This document shows positions 53,370 to 61,618 of a stretch of 64,000 bases of DNA, one piece after another. Source of the stretch: CAYRVX01 sp964427875 (GTDB taxonomy: Bacteria > Planctomycetota > Phycisphaerae > SM23-33); NCBI GenBank assembly GCA_964427875.1, contig CAYRVX010000025.1, positions 4,222 through 68,221 on the forward strand. The letters run 5' to 3'. The stretch's first letter is position 1. Every line of letters starts with the position of its first letter. The position numbers and the translations under genes were made by a program. The notes beneath the pieces are model-generated. The model was not told the DNA's origin. It made no database searches and worked only from the letters and a program-made list of their open reading frames with translations.

Positions 53370-54635
53370 ATGACCCACTCCGCGAAGGCGTTTGCCGGCC
53401 CCGTTCTCCTTGCCGCGGTGGCCATCCTCGCCGCGGGCCTCGAGCTCCGCGCCCAGCAGGCCCCCGCCGGCGGGCCGTGGAAGCGGCACGCGATCGACGC
53501 CTCCTCCCGCGGCGCCGACGGCACGCGGCTGGCCGACGTCAACGGCGATAAGCTGCTCGACGTCGTCACCGGCTGGGAGCAGGGCGGCGTGACGCGGGCC
53601 TACCTCAACCCCGGTGCGGCGAAGTCGGCCGCCAAGTGGCCGGCCGTCACCGTCGGCAGGACGCCCTCCGTCGAGGACGCCGTCTTCGTGGACCTCGACG
53701 GCGACGGCGCCACCGACGTCGTGAGCTGCTGCGAGGGCAGGACCCGCAGCATGTTCGTCCACTGGGCGCCGAAGGACAAGAAGCGATACCTCGATCCGAA
53801 GGCGTGGCAGACCGAGTCCATCCCCATCACGCAGGATGAGATGGCCTGGATGTTCTGCGCGCCGGCCCGGCTCGACGGGAAGCACGGCGTGGACCTCGTC
53901 GCCGCCGGCAAGGCCCGCGGGGCCAAGGTCGGCTGGCTCGAGGCGCCCAAGCAGCCCCGAAACCTCCACGCCTGGAAGTTCCACCCGCTCATCAGCGCAG
54001 CCTGGATCATGTCACTCGTGATGATCGACATGGACGCCGACGGCGACCTCGACGTCCTCGTCTCCGAGCGCCGCGGCGAGCGCCCGGGCTGCTACTGGCT
54101 GGACAACCCCGGGCCCGGGCCGAGGCAGCGCGAGTCCTGGCCGCTCCACCGCATCGGGCCGACCGACCGGCAGGTGATGTTCCTCTGCGTCGCCGACCTC
54201 GACGCCGACGGCCTGAAGGACGTCCTCGTCGCACAGAAGCCCAGGGAGATCCTCTTCCACCGCCGCAAGACGCGCGACGGCCGGCAGTGGGCGAGCTATC
54301 CGATCTCGATTCCCGACTCCGCCGGCACGGCCAAGGCCGTCAACGTCGGCGACGTCGATCTCGACGGCAGGCTCGACGTCGTCTTCACCTGCGAGGGCGC
54401 CAGCCGCGGCAGGAGCGGCGTCATGTGGCTCGGCTGCGGCGGGAAGCCCACCGACGGCGTCTGGGCCGCCCACGACGTCTCCGGCCCCGAGGGCGTCAAG
54501 TACGATCTGATCGAGCTGATCGACATGGACGCCGACGGCGACCTCGACGCCCTCACCTGCGAGGAATCCGCCAACCTCGGCGTCATCTGGTACGAGAACC
54601 CCACGCGGCCGGGAGACCGCCAAACCGGTCGCTGA
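53370..54635 (+). CDS. Secreted FG-GAP/VCBS repeat protein
   Basis: The 421-residue protein has a signal peptide (FAGPVLLAAVAILAAGLELR) and six or more FG-GAP repeats with calcium-binding D-x-D-x-D-G loops (DLDGDGATDVV, DMDADGDLDVL, DLDADGLKDVL, DVDLDGRLDVV, DMDADGDLDAL). It is an integrin-like beta-propeller, outside the cell or periplasmic; function unknown. The start at 53370 has AAAGGAA upstream; the frame extends back into the MITE-like element. Confidence 0.85.
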   Translation: MTHSAKAFAGPVLLAAVAILAAGLELRAQQAPAGGPWKRHAIDASSRGADGTRLADVNGDKLLDVVTGWEQGGVTRAYLNPGAAKSAAKWPAVTVGRTPSVEDAVFVDLDGDGATDVVSCCEGRTRSMFVHWAPKDKKRYLDPKAWQTESIPITQDEMAWMFCAPARLDGKHGVDLVAAGKARGAKVGWLEAPKQPRNLHAWKFHPLISAAWIMSLVMIDMDADGDLDVLVSERRGERPGCYWLDNPGPGPRQRESWPLHRIGPTDRQVMFLCVADLDADGLKDVLVAQKPREILFHRRKTRDGRQWASYPISIPDSAGTAKAVNVGDVDLDGRLDVVFTCEGASRGRSGVMWLGCGGKPTDGVWAAHDVSGPEGVKYDLIELIDMDADGDLDALTCEESANLGVIWYENPTRPGDRQTGR

Positions 54636-54849
54636 GCCTCCGGGGTCGGCGGGTGATGAAGTCCGAATCGCCCGGGGCGGTTCCGGGCGGACGGCTGTGG
54701 GGGAAACGTCGATCAAAAACTGTTTCTGAGCGGCTTTTTTGTGCCATCCCTTTGGGCCGCCGGACGCTAGAATACCGGCGACCTGCCCGATACGGGATGT
54801 AGTGGCGCGCGGAGCCCGCCCGGAAACGTGGGTCTAAAGGAGAAGCACC

Positions 54850-56031
54850 ATGAGTTGTACAGGCATCGGTACGCGACGGGGACTGCGGATTGCGCTGGGG
54901 GTCTGGGCCGTGGCGGCCCTGCCGCTGCTGGCCGGCGGGGGCAAGAAGCGCGAGCTGGACGTGCCCTACGTGCCGACCCACAAAAAGGCCGTGGACGAGA
55001 TGCTCAAGCTGGCCAAGGTCACAAGCGACGACTACGTCATCGACCTCGGCTGCGGCGACGGGCGGATCGTGATCGCCGCGGCGAAGGACTACAAGGCGCG
55101 GGCCCTGGGCGTCGACCTGGACCCGAGGCGCATTCGCGACTCGAATCGCAACGCCGAGAAGGCCAAGGTCACCGACCTGGTGGAGTTCAGAAAGGCCGAC
55201 GTCATGGACACCGACGTGCGCCAGGCCAGCGTGGTCACGCTCTTCCTGCTGGAGAAGATCAACGTGCGGCTGCGCCCGAAGCTCTTCGCCGAGTTGAAGC
55301 CCGGCACGCGCGTGGTCTCCAACAGCTTCAACATGCGCGACTGGAAGCCGGACAAGAAGATCAGCCATCGAAGGGCCTTCAGCAACGTGATCTACTTCTG
55401 GACCATCCCCGCGCCCGTCGGGGGCACCTGGACCTGGCAGAACAAGCTCGCCGGCAAGCAGGTCCCCAACAGCCTGAAGCTCGAGCAGGAGTTCCAGGCC
55501 GTCCGAGGCGCCGTGAAGTCTCCGGACGCCGCCGAGGTGCCCATCGCCGAGGCGTCGCTGGCCGGCAGGGAGCTGAGCTTCACCGCGACGCTCGGCAAGG
55601 CGAAGGAGCAGGTCGTGGTTGCCTATCGCGGGACGGCCGACGGCGAGACGCTGCGAGGCACGCAGGAGTGGCGCGGCGGCCCGCACGCGGGCACGTACCC
55701 GTGGGCCGCGACCCGCAAGGCGGTGGACCTCACCGGGCGCTGGCAGGTCCGCGCGTCGTCGCGCTCCGAATGCAACGGCACGCTGTGGATCCGGCGGGAA
55801 GCCGCCGGGCTCAAGGCCGCCTACGTCCGCGACCAGGAGGCCAAGAAAGAGCTGCCCCTGCCCGGCTTCTACGTGTGGGGCTCGAGCGTCCGCTTCGAGG
55901 TCCCCGGCGGCGGGTTCCCGCTGGCCTTTAGCGGCTCCCTCGGCCCCGACGCCGGCGGCGGGAGCGTCTCCCGCGAGGAATCCGAGAACCGGACGACCTG
56001 GACGGCCAAGCGCATCGCCGCGGGGGGATAG
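54850..56031 (+). CDS. Exported class I SAM-methyltransferase-like protein with C-terminal beta domain
   Basis: The 393-residue protein has a signal-like N-terminus (IALGVWAVAALPLLAGG), then PYVPTHKKAVDEMLKLAKV, motif I DYVIDLGCGDGRIVIAAA, motif II GVDLDPRRI and post-motifs (VEFRKADVMDTDV). A methyltransferase fold outside the cytoplasm would have no SAM, so either the leader is a membrane anchor or the domain is not catalytic. The C-terminal 180 residues form an unrecognised beta-rich domain. TAGAAT at 54770 could be its -10 box. Confidence 0.75.
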   Translation: MSCTGIGTRRGLRIALGVWAVAALPLLAGGGKKRELDVPYVPTHKKAVDEMLKLAKVTSDDYVIDLGCGDGRIVIAAAKDYKARALGVDLDPRRIRDSNRNAEKAKVTDLVEFRKADVMDTDVRQASVVTLFLLEKINVRLRPKLFAELKPGTRVVSNSFNMRDWKPDKKISHRRAFSNVIYFWTIPAPVGGTWTWQNKLAGKQVPNSLKLEQEFQAVRGAVKSPDAAEVPIAEASLAGRELSFTATLGKAKEQVVVAYRGTADGETLRGTQEWRGGPHAGTYPWAATRKAVDLTGRWQVRASSRSECNGTLWIRREAAGLKAAYVRDQEAKKELPLPGFYVWGSSVRFEVPGGGFPLAFSGSLGPDAGGGSVSREESENRTTWTAKRIAAGG

Positions 56032-56430
56032 CCCGCATCTTTCGTCCTTGTCATTACCCACAATCTCATCGAGGGCGACGGATCGCAGTCTTGCCGTGGC
56101 CTGTTACACAACAACCTCCAGCGCCAGGGCCCGACCCGCAAGATGTGGGTAAAGACAAGATCTTTCGTCCACGGCAGAGGCGCAGAGGCGACAGAGGAAT
56201 TCCCTGCCTTAAGATTATCAAACGGAGGCATTTATGTGTAGACGTCCGCCCTGCACCGCAGGGGGCCTGAAAACCGGAACAAACGGAGTGTCTCGGTGCA
56301 AACGTGTATAATCGGCCATAAAGTCTTTTATTTTAAGAACCTCTGCGATCTCTGCGTCCTGCCTGCCGGCAGGCAGGCTCTGCGGTGGAAAACCCGCGCT
56401 GATCCCGGATGAGCCTTCTTTCTTGCCTCC
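56032..56430. other. Gene-free region with dispersed repeats
   Basis: No coding frame can be supported. It holds fragments of the CTCTGCG-type repeats on both strands and a perfect 20-bp palindrome CCTGCCTGCCGGCAGGCAGG (56358-56377) inserted between CTCTGCGT and CTCTGCGG. Confidence 0.5.
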
Positions 56431-57387
56431 TCAGAGGAATGCGTGGGCACACTTTGGTTCCGGTAGGTTGCCAAGCGTATGATACAGAACGACTTCCAAC
56501 GCCGCGTACGTCCGAGACCCGTAGGCTTTTCTCGTGGCAGGTTTCGCCTTGTTGTTCAGGCCCTCCACCACGCCGGCGGAGATCTCCTTCTGCGCCTGGA
56601 ACCAGTTGAGGATCAGCTCCCGGCGTGACCGCAACGAAAGAGCCACCTTCTTCATCGGCTCAATGCGGCTCCGCATCACCCGGCGACACCAGTTGTTCAG
56701 GAACCGACCGGCCCAATACGGGCTGACGTAGTCCCAGAAGAACTCAAAGCCGCCCCTCAACAGATAGCTTGGCAGCGTCTTGGCCGTCCGCTTCGGCCCG
56801 ACCCACAGCAGACGCCGGCGGCCCGCGTCGATCTGATAGACCACCGTCACGTAGTTGTGACCCCGAGACCATTGCATCTCGTCGACGCCGATGGCCGTGA
56901 TCCCCGCCAGGTCCACGTGCTGACGGCCCCATTCCACGGCCATCTTCACCGACTCGAAGACGTGATCCCAGGTCGTGTGGAACGCCTTGGCCACCTCCGA
57001 CCAACTCAACCGCTTGGCCCAACCGGCCGGCAACCAGGCGTAAGTTGTCGTCAAGCGACGCTTGCCCTCCGCCCATGGCAGGGCTTCCGCCCTCACCCCA
57101 CAGCTCGGACAGTGCACCCGACGCCGGGCGTACAGGAAGAACACCAGCATGCCCCAGAACGGAACGAACTGATACCGCCGCACCGAAAGGGTGTCGTAAC
57201 CCGGCCGCTTCCGCCCGCGGCTCGCCGGATCGCCGAGGAAGGCGGCGGGCACGGCGGGCACGTCGCCAAGCTCGGTCCCGCCCCCCAGCTTCGCTCGGGC
57301 AAAACTCGGCCCTGTCCTCCATAAGACCTTATTACAAATGTCTTTATAGGTGATTTTCCCAAAAATGGCTTTGTTTGGTAAAAACAC
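56431..57387 (-). pseudogene. ISL3-family transposase with internal deletion
   Basis: The 318-residue frame keeps the zinc-finger remnant HCPSCGV, the helix-turn-helix WSEVAKAFHTTWDHVFESVK, the first catalytic Asp (AIGVDEMQW) and the C-terminal block (FFWDYVSPYWAGRFLNNWC, SAGVVEGLNNKAKPATRKAY). Between VGPKRTAKTL and LLRGGFEFFWDY about 100 residues typical of ISL3 transposases are missing, including the second catalytic Asp. The first Cys pair of the zinc finger is also lost. Full-length members are about 400 residues. No terminal inverted repeats could be identified. Confidence 0.78.
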
Positions 57388-57970
57388 TTATTCCGGATCA
57401 TTCGCAGGCACAGAGGTCTCACAGGGGCCACGGAGCAGGTAAGGTATTGAAATAGAATGCTTTACCAATAACGCATTCGGCGACGACTGCCAACGCGCAA
57501 GAGGCAGGGCGTTCTCCCATCGGTCCGAACGCCCGTGTCGTAACCACTTGCGAAATCATAATCTCTGTGTTCTCTGTGCTCTCTGTGGTGAATAATCCGG
57601 GTTTGGGTTTGTTTCGCATTTTTCTGTTTAATCGACCGCCCTACCTTCCTTGTGATGCATGATCCCCCCGTAGCAGGCATATACATCTCGCAGGCCTTTT
57701 TGCACAACGAAAATCGCCAGATTACAAAAAAACTGCCCGCCCTGTCGCAGATGCTGCCTTCGGCTCTGAGGCTCAGGCTCGAAGAGAGCCCCGTCGAAGT
57801 TAACGCAGTCGAAGGGTCCTCGTTCTCGGCCGTTTCTTCCTCGCGTTCCGGCCACCCGGCCCTCCGGTCTTCCCCTACTGCCTATTGCCTACTGCCTATT
57901 GCCTGTCTTGACCATTCGTCATCAGGCATTGAGCATTCCGCTGCGGCCGAAGGCCGCGGCGGCCTGCGCC
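57388..57970. other. Gene-free region with decayed repeats
   Basis: This 580-bp stretch is less GC-rich. It contains TCTCTGTG-type repeats (57560-57595), a 14-bp tandem duplication (CTACTGCCTATTGC twice, 57875-57902) and CATTCGTCATCAGGCATTG-type debris. Short frames here have no family resemblance and were not called. Confidence 0.5.
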
Positions 57971-58157
57971 GCTACTTGACGGAATCGTCCGGGGGGAGGC
58001 CGAGTTTCTTGTAGAGCCTTCGGCGGCCGGCCTTGTCGCCCTTCAGGACGGCGCGGGCGTGGGCGGCGACCTCCTCGGCGCTGCGGCGGGGGACGACGAT
58101 TACGCCGTCGCCGTCGGCCACGATCACGTCGCCGGGCATCACCAGCGCGCCGCCGAC
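57971..58157. repeat. 187-bp direct repeat, left copy (orphan 3' end of rraA-like gene)
   Basis: By eye it is identical base for base to 58972-59158, exactly 1001 bp apart. On the reverse strand it encodes the last 62 codons of the RraA-like protein at 58973 without its upstream part. It is therefore a displaced gene end, separated from the intact gene by the PIN-domain pair. Confidence 0.85.
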
Positions 58158-58200
58158 TGCCGCTCGTGTCTCGTCTCGGGCATCTCCGGCATCGTGCCTG

Positions 58201-58380
58201 TCACGTGGGGCCTGACGTGGGATGCCGCGTTTGCCCTTCGGCTCGGAAGGCGTCGGCGCCCCTGCGAATGTCCTTGAGGTACTCCCGGAAGCTCTTGCCC
58301 TTTGTTCCCTGGTAGATCCTCTCCTTGGCGTCCCACACCTGCTGCTGCCAGTCCGGCATCTGCCTGCCCTTAAACCTCAT
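58201..58380 (-). CDS. Small protein paired with PIN-domain toxin-like gene
   Basis: 59 residues, MRFKGRQMPDWQQQVWDAKE at the start, helical and charged (GKSFREYLKDIRRGADAF). Its start overlaps the end of the PIN gene by 11 bp, so they are co-translated. Position and size suggest an antitoxin or accessory partner, though antitoxins more often precede the toxin. No family was recognised. Confidence 0.6.
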   Translation of the reverse strand: MRFKGRQMPDWQQQVWDAKERIYQGTKGKSFREYLKDIRRGADAFRAEGQTRHPTSGPT

Positions 58381-58861
58381 AGAAGATCACCTCCTCGGGT
58401 GTGGCGATCTCGAATTCGAACTTGTAGCCCGCCGCCTCCGTGAGGGCCCTGAGCCTTCTCTTCACGTTCGTGTTCACTATGTGCCGGAAGTTCCAACTGA
58501 CCAATACATCGATCTCCGGATTAGTCACCACGATGGCCACGTGGACGGCATCGTCGATCTTGGCCGCGGGAATCGCCCCCCGCTCGATGTAGAGGCCACT
58601 GAGGAGCTCGACGTCCGATTCCATGCGGATCGGCAGCGTATCAAGCAGGCTCACCAGTTCGTGCAGCTCCTCCCGGAGTTGCCGGTCCGGCGTCTCCTGC
58701 AATTCCCGCAGAACGACGCGCGAAACGTATCCTTCGAACAGGCCCCGGCGGATCTGCTCGAACAGCGCGGACGTGGCCTGCTGCTTGTCCCGATTGTGCG
58801 GTTCCTCGTCGAAACAGAAGCCGAATACGGATGTCTCGATATACAGGCTTGGCCTCTTCAT
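58370..58861 (-). CDS. PIN-domain protein (VapC-like ribonuclease)
   Basis: The 163-residue protein opens PSLYIETSVFGFCFDEEPHN, with acidic residues of the PIN active site, then a central SRVVLRELQETPD and the C-terminal motif KIDDAVHVAIVVTNPEIDVL followed by VSWNFRHIVN. PIN proteins are metal-dependent RNases, often toxins. The start at 58861 is preferred over 58882, with the promoter only a few bases upstream. It lies with its small partner between two copies of a 187-bp repeat. Confidence 0.82.
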   Translation of the reverse strand: MKRPSLYIETSVFGFCFDEEPHNRDKQQATSALFEQIRRGLFEGYVSRVVLRELQETPDRQLREELHELVSLLDTLPIRMESDVELLSGLYIERGAIPAAKIDDAVHVAIVVTNPEIDVLVSWNFRHIVNTNVKRRLRALTEAAGYKFEFEIATPEEVIFYEV

Positions 58862-58872
58862 AGCCGAGAATG

Positions 58873-58901
58873 AGTATACCACGTACCCAAGGCAGGGACA
58901 A
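58873..58901 (-). promoter_or_regulatory. Promoter of the PIN gene pair
   Basis: On the reverse strand TTGTCC (58901-58896), 17 bp, TATACT (58878-58873). Transcription would start about 5 bp before the ATG at 58861, so the mRNA may be leaderless. Confidence 0.55.
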
Positions 58902-58971
58902 TCCCCGCTCCAGACACGGGGAGGGGGCCAGGAGGGCGATGAGAGATCCCCGGCGATTCGCGGGCGGGGAT

Positions 58972-59158
58972 GCTACTTGACGGAATCGTCCGGGGGGAGG
59001 CCGAGTTTCTTGTAGAGCCTTCGGCGGCCGGCCTTGTCGCCCTTCAGGACGGCGCGGGCGTGGGCGGCGACCTCCTCGGCGCTGCGGCGGGGGACGACGA
59101 TTACGCCGTCGCCGTCGGCCACGATCACGTCGCCGGGCATCACCAGCGCGCCGCCGAC
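58972..59158. repeat. 187-bp direct repeat, right copy (within intact rraA-like gene)
   Basis: Identical to 57971-58157. It covers the stop codon and last 62 codons of the RraA-like gene. Confidence 0.85.
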
Positions 59159-59869
59159 CACGATGGGGCGATTGACCGACTCGATCTCGTTGCGGCCCGG
59201 GCGGATGCCGCGGCCGGGCTTGCGGAAGTAGAGAGGCACCTTCTGGGCGGCGATCTCGTCGGTGTCCCGGGCCGTCGCGCCGGTGACCACGCCGACGCAG
59301 CCGCGGAGCTTCCAGCCCATGATGTTGTTCGAGCCGATCGAGCCGACGTCGGCGTCGGCGGCGTCCTCGATGACCAGGGCGCTGCCCGGGCGAAGCAGCG
59401 GGACGAAGGGCTCGGCTGACAGCTGGCTGTACCAGCGGCCGACCCAGCGGCCGAACTGCCCGGCGTCGAGGCGGCCGGCGGGCGGCTTGTTCGTCGGCAC
59501 GTACCGAGCGGTGACGGCGATGCCGACGAAGCGGTGCGCGAAGTGCTTCGTGTCGCGCCAGAGCGGGCGGATGTCGGCGCAGACGAGGCCGATGTTCTGG
59601 AGGCCCGCCCGGTCCATCCCGTCGCTGACGTCGGCGACGCGAAGCCCGGCGAAGAGCTTGATGACCTTGCGGTCCTCCTCGGCGGAGTAGACGGCGGTGG
59701 GTATGAAGTTCTTGCCGGCGCGGTACTCCTCGGCGGTCTCATCGCCCCGGGCCGGCCTGGTGGCGGCGGCGCCGGCGGGGGCGGCGCTGGAAGCGGCCAG
59801 GCCCGCGGCCCCGAGCTTCGCGGCCGCATCCAGCAACCGCCGACGCGACAGTTCAGGTGACGTGCTCAT
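58973..59869 (-). CDS. Tat-exported RraA-like/HMG aldolase-family protein
   Basis: The 298-residue protein has a twin-arginine-like leader (LSRRRLLDAAAKLGAAGLA) and an RraA-like fold (about 70-290): LRVADVSDGMDRAGLQNIGL, PGSALVIEDAADADVGSIGS, GWKLRGCVGVVTGATARDTD and NRPIVVGGALVMPGDVIVAD. Family members are 4-hydroxy-4-methyl-2-oxoglutarate aldolases or RNase E regulators; export makes the latter unlikely. The start has AGGAGAAG upstream. Its 3' end is duplicated 1 kb away. Confidence 0.82.
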   Translation of the reverse strand: MSTSPELSRRRLLDAAAKLGAAGLAASSAAPAGAAATRPARGDETAEEYRAGKNFIPTAVYSAEEDRKVIKLFAGLRVADVSDGMDRAGLQNIGLVCADIRPLWRDTKHFAHRFVGIAVTARYVPTNKPPAGRLDAGQFGRWVGRWYSQLSAEPFVPLLRPGSALVIEDAADADVGSIGSNNIMGWKLRGCVGVVTGATARDTDEIAAQKVPLYFRKPGRGIRPGRNEIESVNRPIVVGGALVMPGDVIVADGDGVIVVPRRSAEEVAAHARAVLKGDKAGRRRLYKKLGLPPDDSVK

Positions 59870-59960
59870 CCGTTCTTCTCCTCATGGCTCATGCGCGGTG
59901 CCGGTATGCCTGGATCGATCTTCCGGCCCGTCAGGATATAGCCGCGTCGGCCTCTCCGCC

Positions 59961-60240
59961 AGCAAGGGAGCATGAGCGTTTTGGGGAAGCAGTCGCTTCT
60001 GGAGGGCCGTAGGCCCGATTGCCGGTAGCCTCGGGCGCGAGCCCGTGGAGCTGGAGTTGCCATAATGGAGAGCCCCCGCACGGGGGCGAGTGAAGGCCTC
60101 AAACGCCCCCGTGCGGGGGCTGGGCTGATAACGGCCTGCATACCACGGGCTCGCGCCCGAGGCTACCAACATATGCCCCGTTCCGGGGCTATGCCGCCGG
60201 CCCCCCCAAAAAACGCTCGGGCTCCCCGCCAGCAATCGCT
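59961..60240. repeat. Nested palindromic element (three layers)
   Basis: The inner arms are 18 bp (60071-60088 / 60104-60121), each itself GCCCCCG-CA-CGGGGGC-like. The middle arms are 25 bp and perfect (60024-60048 / 60143-60167). An imperfect outer pair (GGGAGC..GAGCGTTTTGGGG near 59965-59987 and its complement near 60206-60228) encloses both. The element fills most of the 411-bp gap before hisD; no gene is visible. Confidence 0.7.
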
Positions 60241-60280
60241 CGTTGCAGGCCGGCGGCGGAACGCATAGACTCTGCGGATT

Positions 60281-61618
60281 ATGACTATACGGATCATAGA
60301 GACGGCGGACCCGCTGAGAGATCCGGCCGTGCTGGCCGTGCGGGATGCGCTCCGCGCCGGCGGGCTGACCGGGACGGGCACGGGCGAGGAGGACGTTCGG
60401 GCGGCCGTTCGCGACGCGATCGCCGACGTCGAGGCCCGGGGCGACCAGGCGGTGCTGGACCTGACCGCCCGGATCGAGAAGGTCGAGCTGACGGTCGGGA
60501 CGATGCGCGTGGAGGCGGAGAAGATCGCCGCCGCGCGGAAGTCGGCGGACGCGGCGTTCATGGCGCTGATTCGCCGTGCCGCCGCGAACATCCGCGAGTA
60601 CCAGGAGGCGATCCGGCACCGCGACCCGCCGCCGGTGCTGCGCGGCGGGCGGATGCTGGGCCTGCGGTATACGCCGATCGACCGGGTGGGCGTGTTCGTC
60701 CCCGGCGGCAGCGGCACCGGGGCCGTGCTGATCTCCAGCGCGCTGATGACGGTCGTGCCCGCGCAGGTCGCCGGCGCGGGCCGGATCGCCCTCGTCAGCC
60801 CGCCGACGACCGGCGGCGACGTCCATCCGCTCCTGCTTGCCGTGGCCGGCGAGCTGGGGATCGAGGAGGTCTACCGCGTCAGCGGCACGGCCGGTCTGGC
60901 CGCGCTGGCCATCGGCACCGCGACCATCCGCCCGGTGCAGAAGATCGTCGGCCCGGGCAACGCGTTTATCACGGAGACGAAGCGACAGCTCTTCGGGCGG
61001 GTCGGCATCGACAGCCTTGCCGGGCCGAGCGAGGTGCTCGTGATTGCCGACGAGACGGCCGAGCCCCAGCACGTGGCGGCCGACATGCTCGCGCAGGCGG
61101 AGCACGACCCCGGCTCGGCCGTTCTGGTCACGCCGTCGCGGGCCCTGGCCGACGCGGTCGCCGCGGCCATCGAGCGGCAGTTGGCAAAGCTCGATCGCGC
61201 CGAGGCCGTGCGAAAGGCGCTGGAGCGGTACAGCGCGATCGTCGTGGTGAAGCACATCGAGGCCGCGTATGCCGCGGCGAGCGACTTCGCCAGCGAGCAC
61301 CTTCAGATCATGACGGCCGACGACGACGCGGCGCTGGCGGCCATCCGCCACGCCGGGGCGATCTTCCTCGGCCCGCACACTCCGGTGCCGCTGGGCGACT
61401 ACTACGCCGGTCCCAGCCACGTCCTGCCGACCGGCGGGACGGCGCGGTTCTTCGGCCCCCTGAGCTGCAACGACTTCCTCAAGGCCACGAGCATCATCCG
61501 CTACGACGCCGCGTCCCTGGCCGCCGACGCGGCCGATACCGCCGCGTTCGCGGCCCGCGAGGGGCTGGCTGCGCACGCGAATGCGGTTCGCATTCGCGTG
61601 CGAGGTCGTAGGTCATAG
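60281..61618 (+). CDS. hisD: Histidinol dehydrogenase HisD
   Basis: The 445-residue protein has TPIDRVGVFVPGGSGTGAVL, VGPGNAFITETKRQLFGRVG, IDSLAGPSEVLVIADETAEP, the zinc/catalytic HVAADMLAQAEHDPGSAVLV and SEHLQIMT. It catalyses the last two steps of histidine synthesis (histidinol to histidine) with Zn2+ and NAD+. Its last codons run through a hairpin (61572-61602) and into the heptamer repeat of the adjacent cassette, so the natural C-terminus has probably been altered. Confidence 0.95.
   Translation: MTIRIIETADPLRDPAVLAVRDALRAGGLTGTGTGEEDVRAAVRDAIADVEARGDQAVLDLTARIEKVELTVGTMRVEAEKIAAARKSADAAFMALIRRAAANIREYQEAIRHRDPPPVLRGGRMLGLRYTPIDRVGVFVPGGSGTGAVLISSALMTVVPAQVAGAGRIALVSPPTTGGDVHPLLLAVAGELGIEEVYRVSGTAGLAALAIGTATIRPVQKIVGPGNAFITETKRQLFGRVGIDSLAGPSEVLVIADETAEPQHVAADMLAQAEHDPGSAVLVTPSRALADAVAAAIERQLAKLDRAEAVRKALERYSAIVVVKHIEAAYAAASDFASEHLQIMTADDDAALAAIRHAGAIFLGPHTPVPLGDYYAGPSHVLPTGGTARFFGPLSCNDFLKATSIIRYDAASLAADAADTAAFAAREGLAAHANAVRIRVRGRRS
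61572..61602. repeat. Perfect 14-bp stem in the hisD 3' end
   Basis: CGCACGCGAATGCG-GTT-CGCATTCGCGTGCG, coding for the HANAVRIRV-type tail of HisD. It may be a REP hairpin that entered the coding end, or may protect the mRNA end. Confidence 0.6.

Noticed and set aside
57875..57902. 14-bp tandem repeat CTACTGCCTATTGC
   Set aside because: Only two units in gene-free debris; no sign of function.
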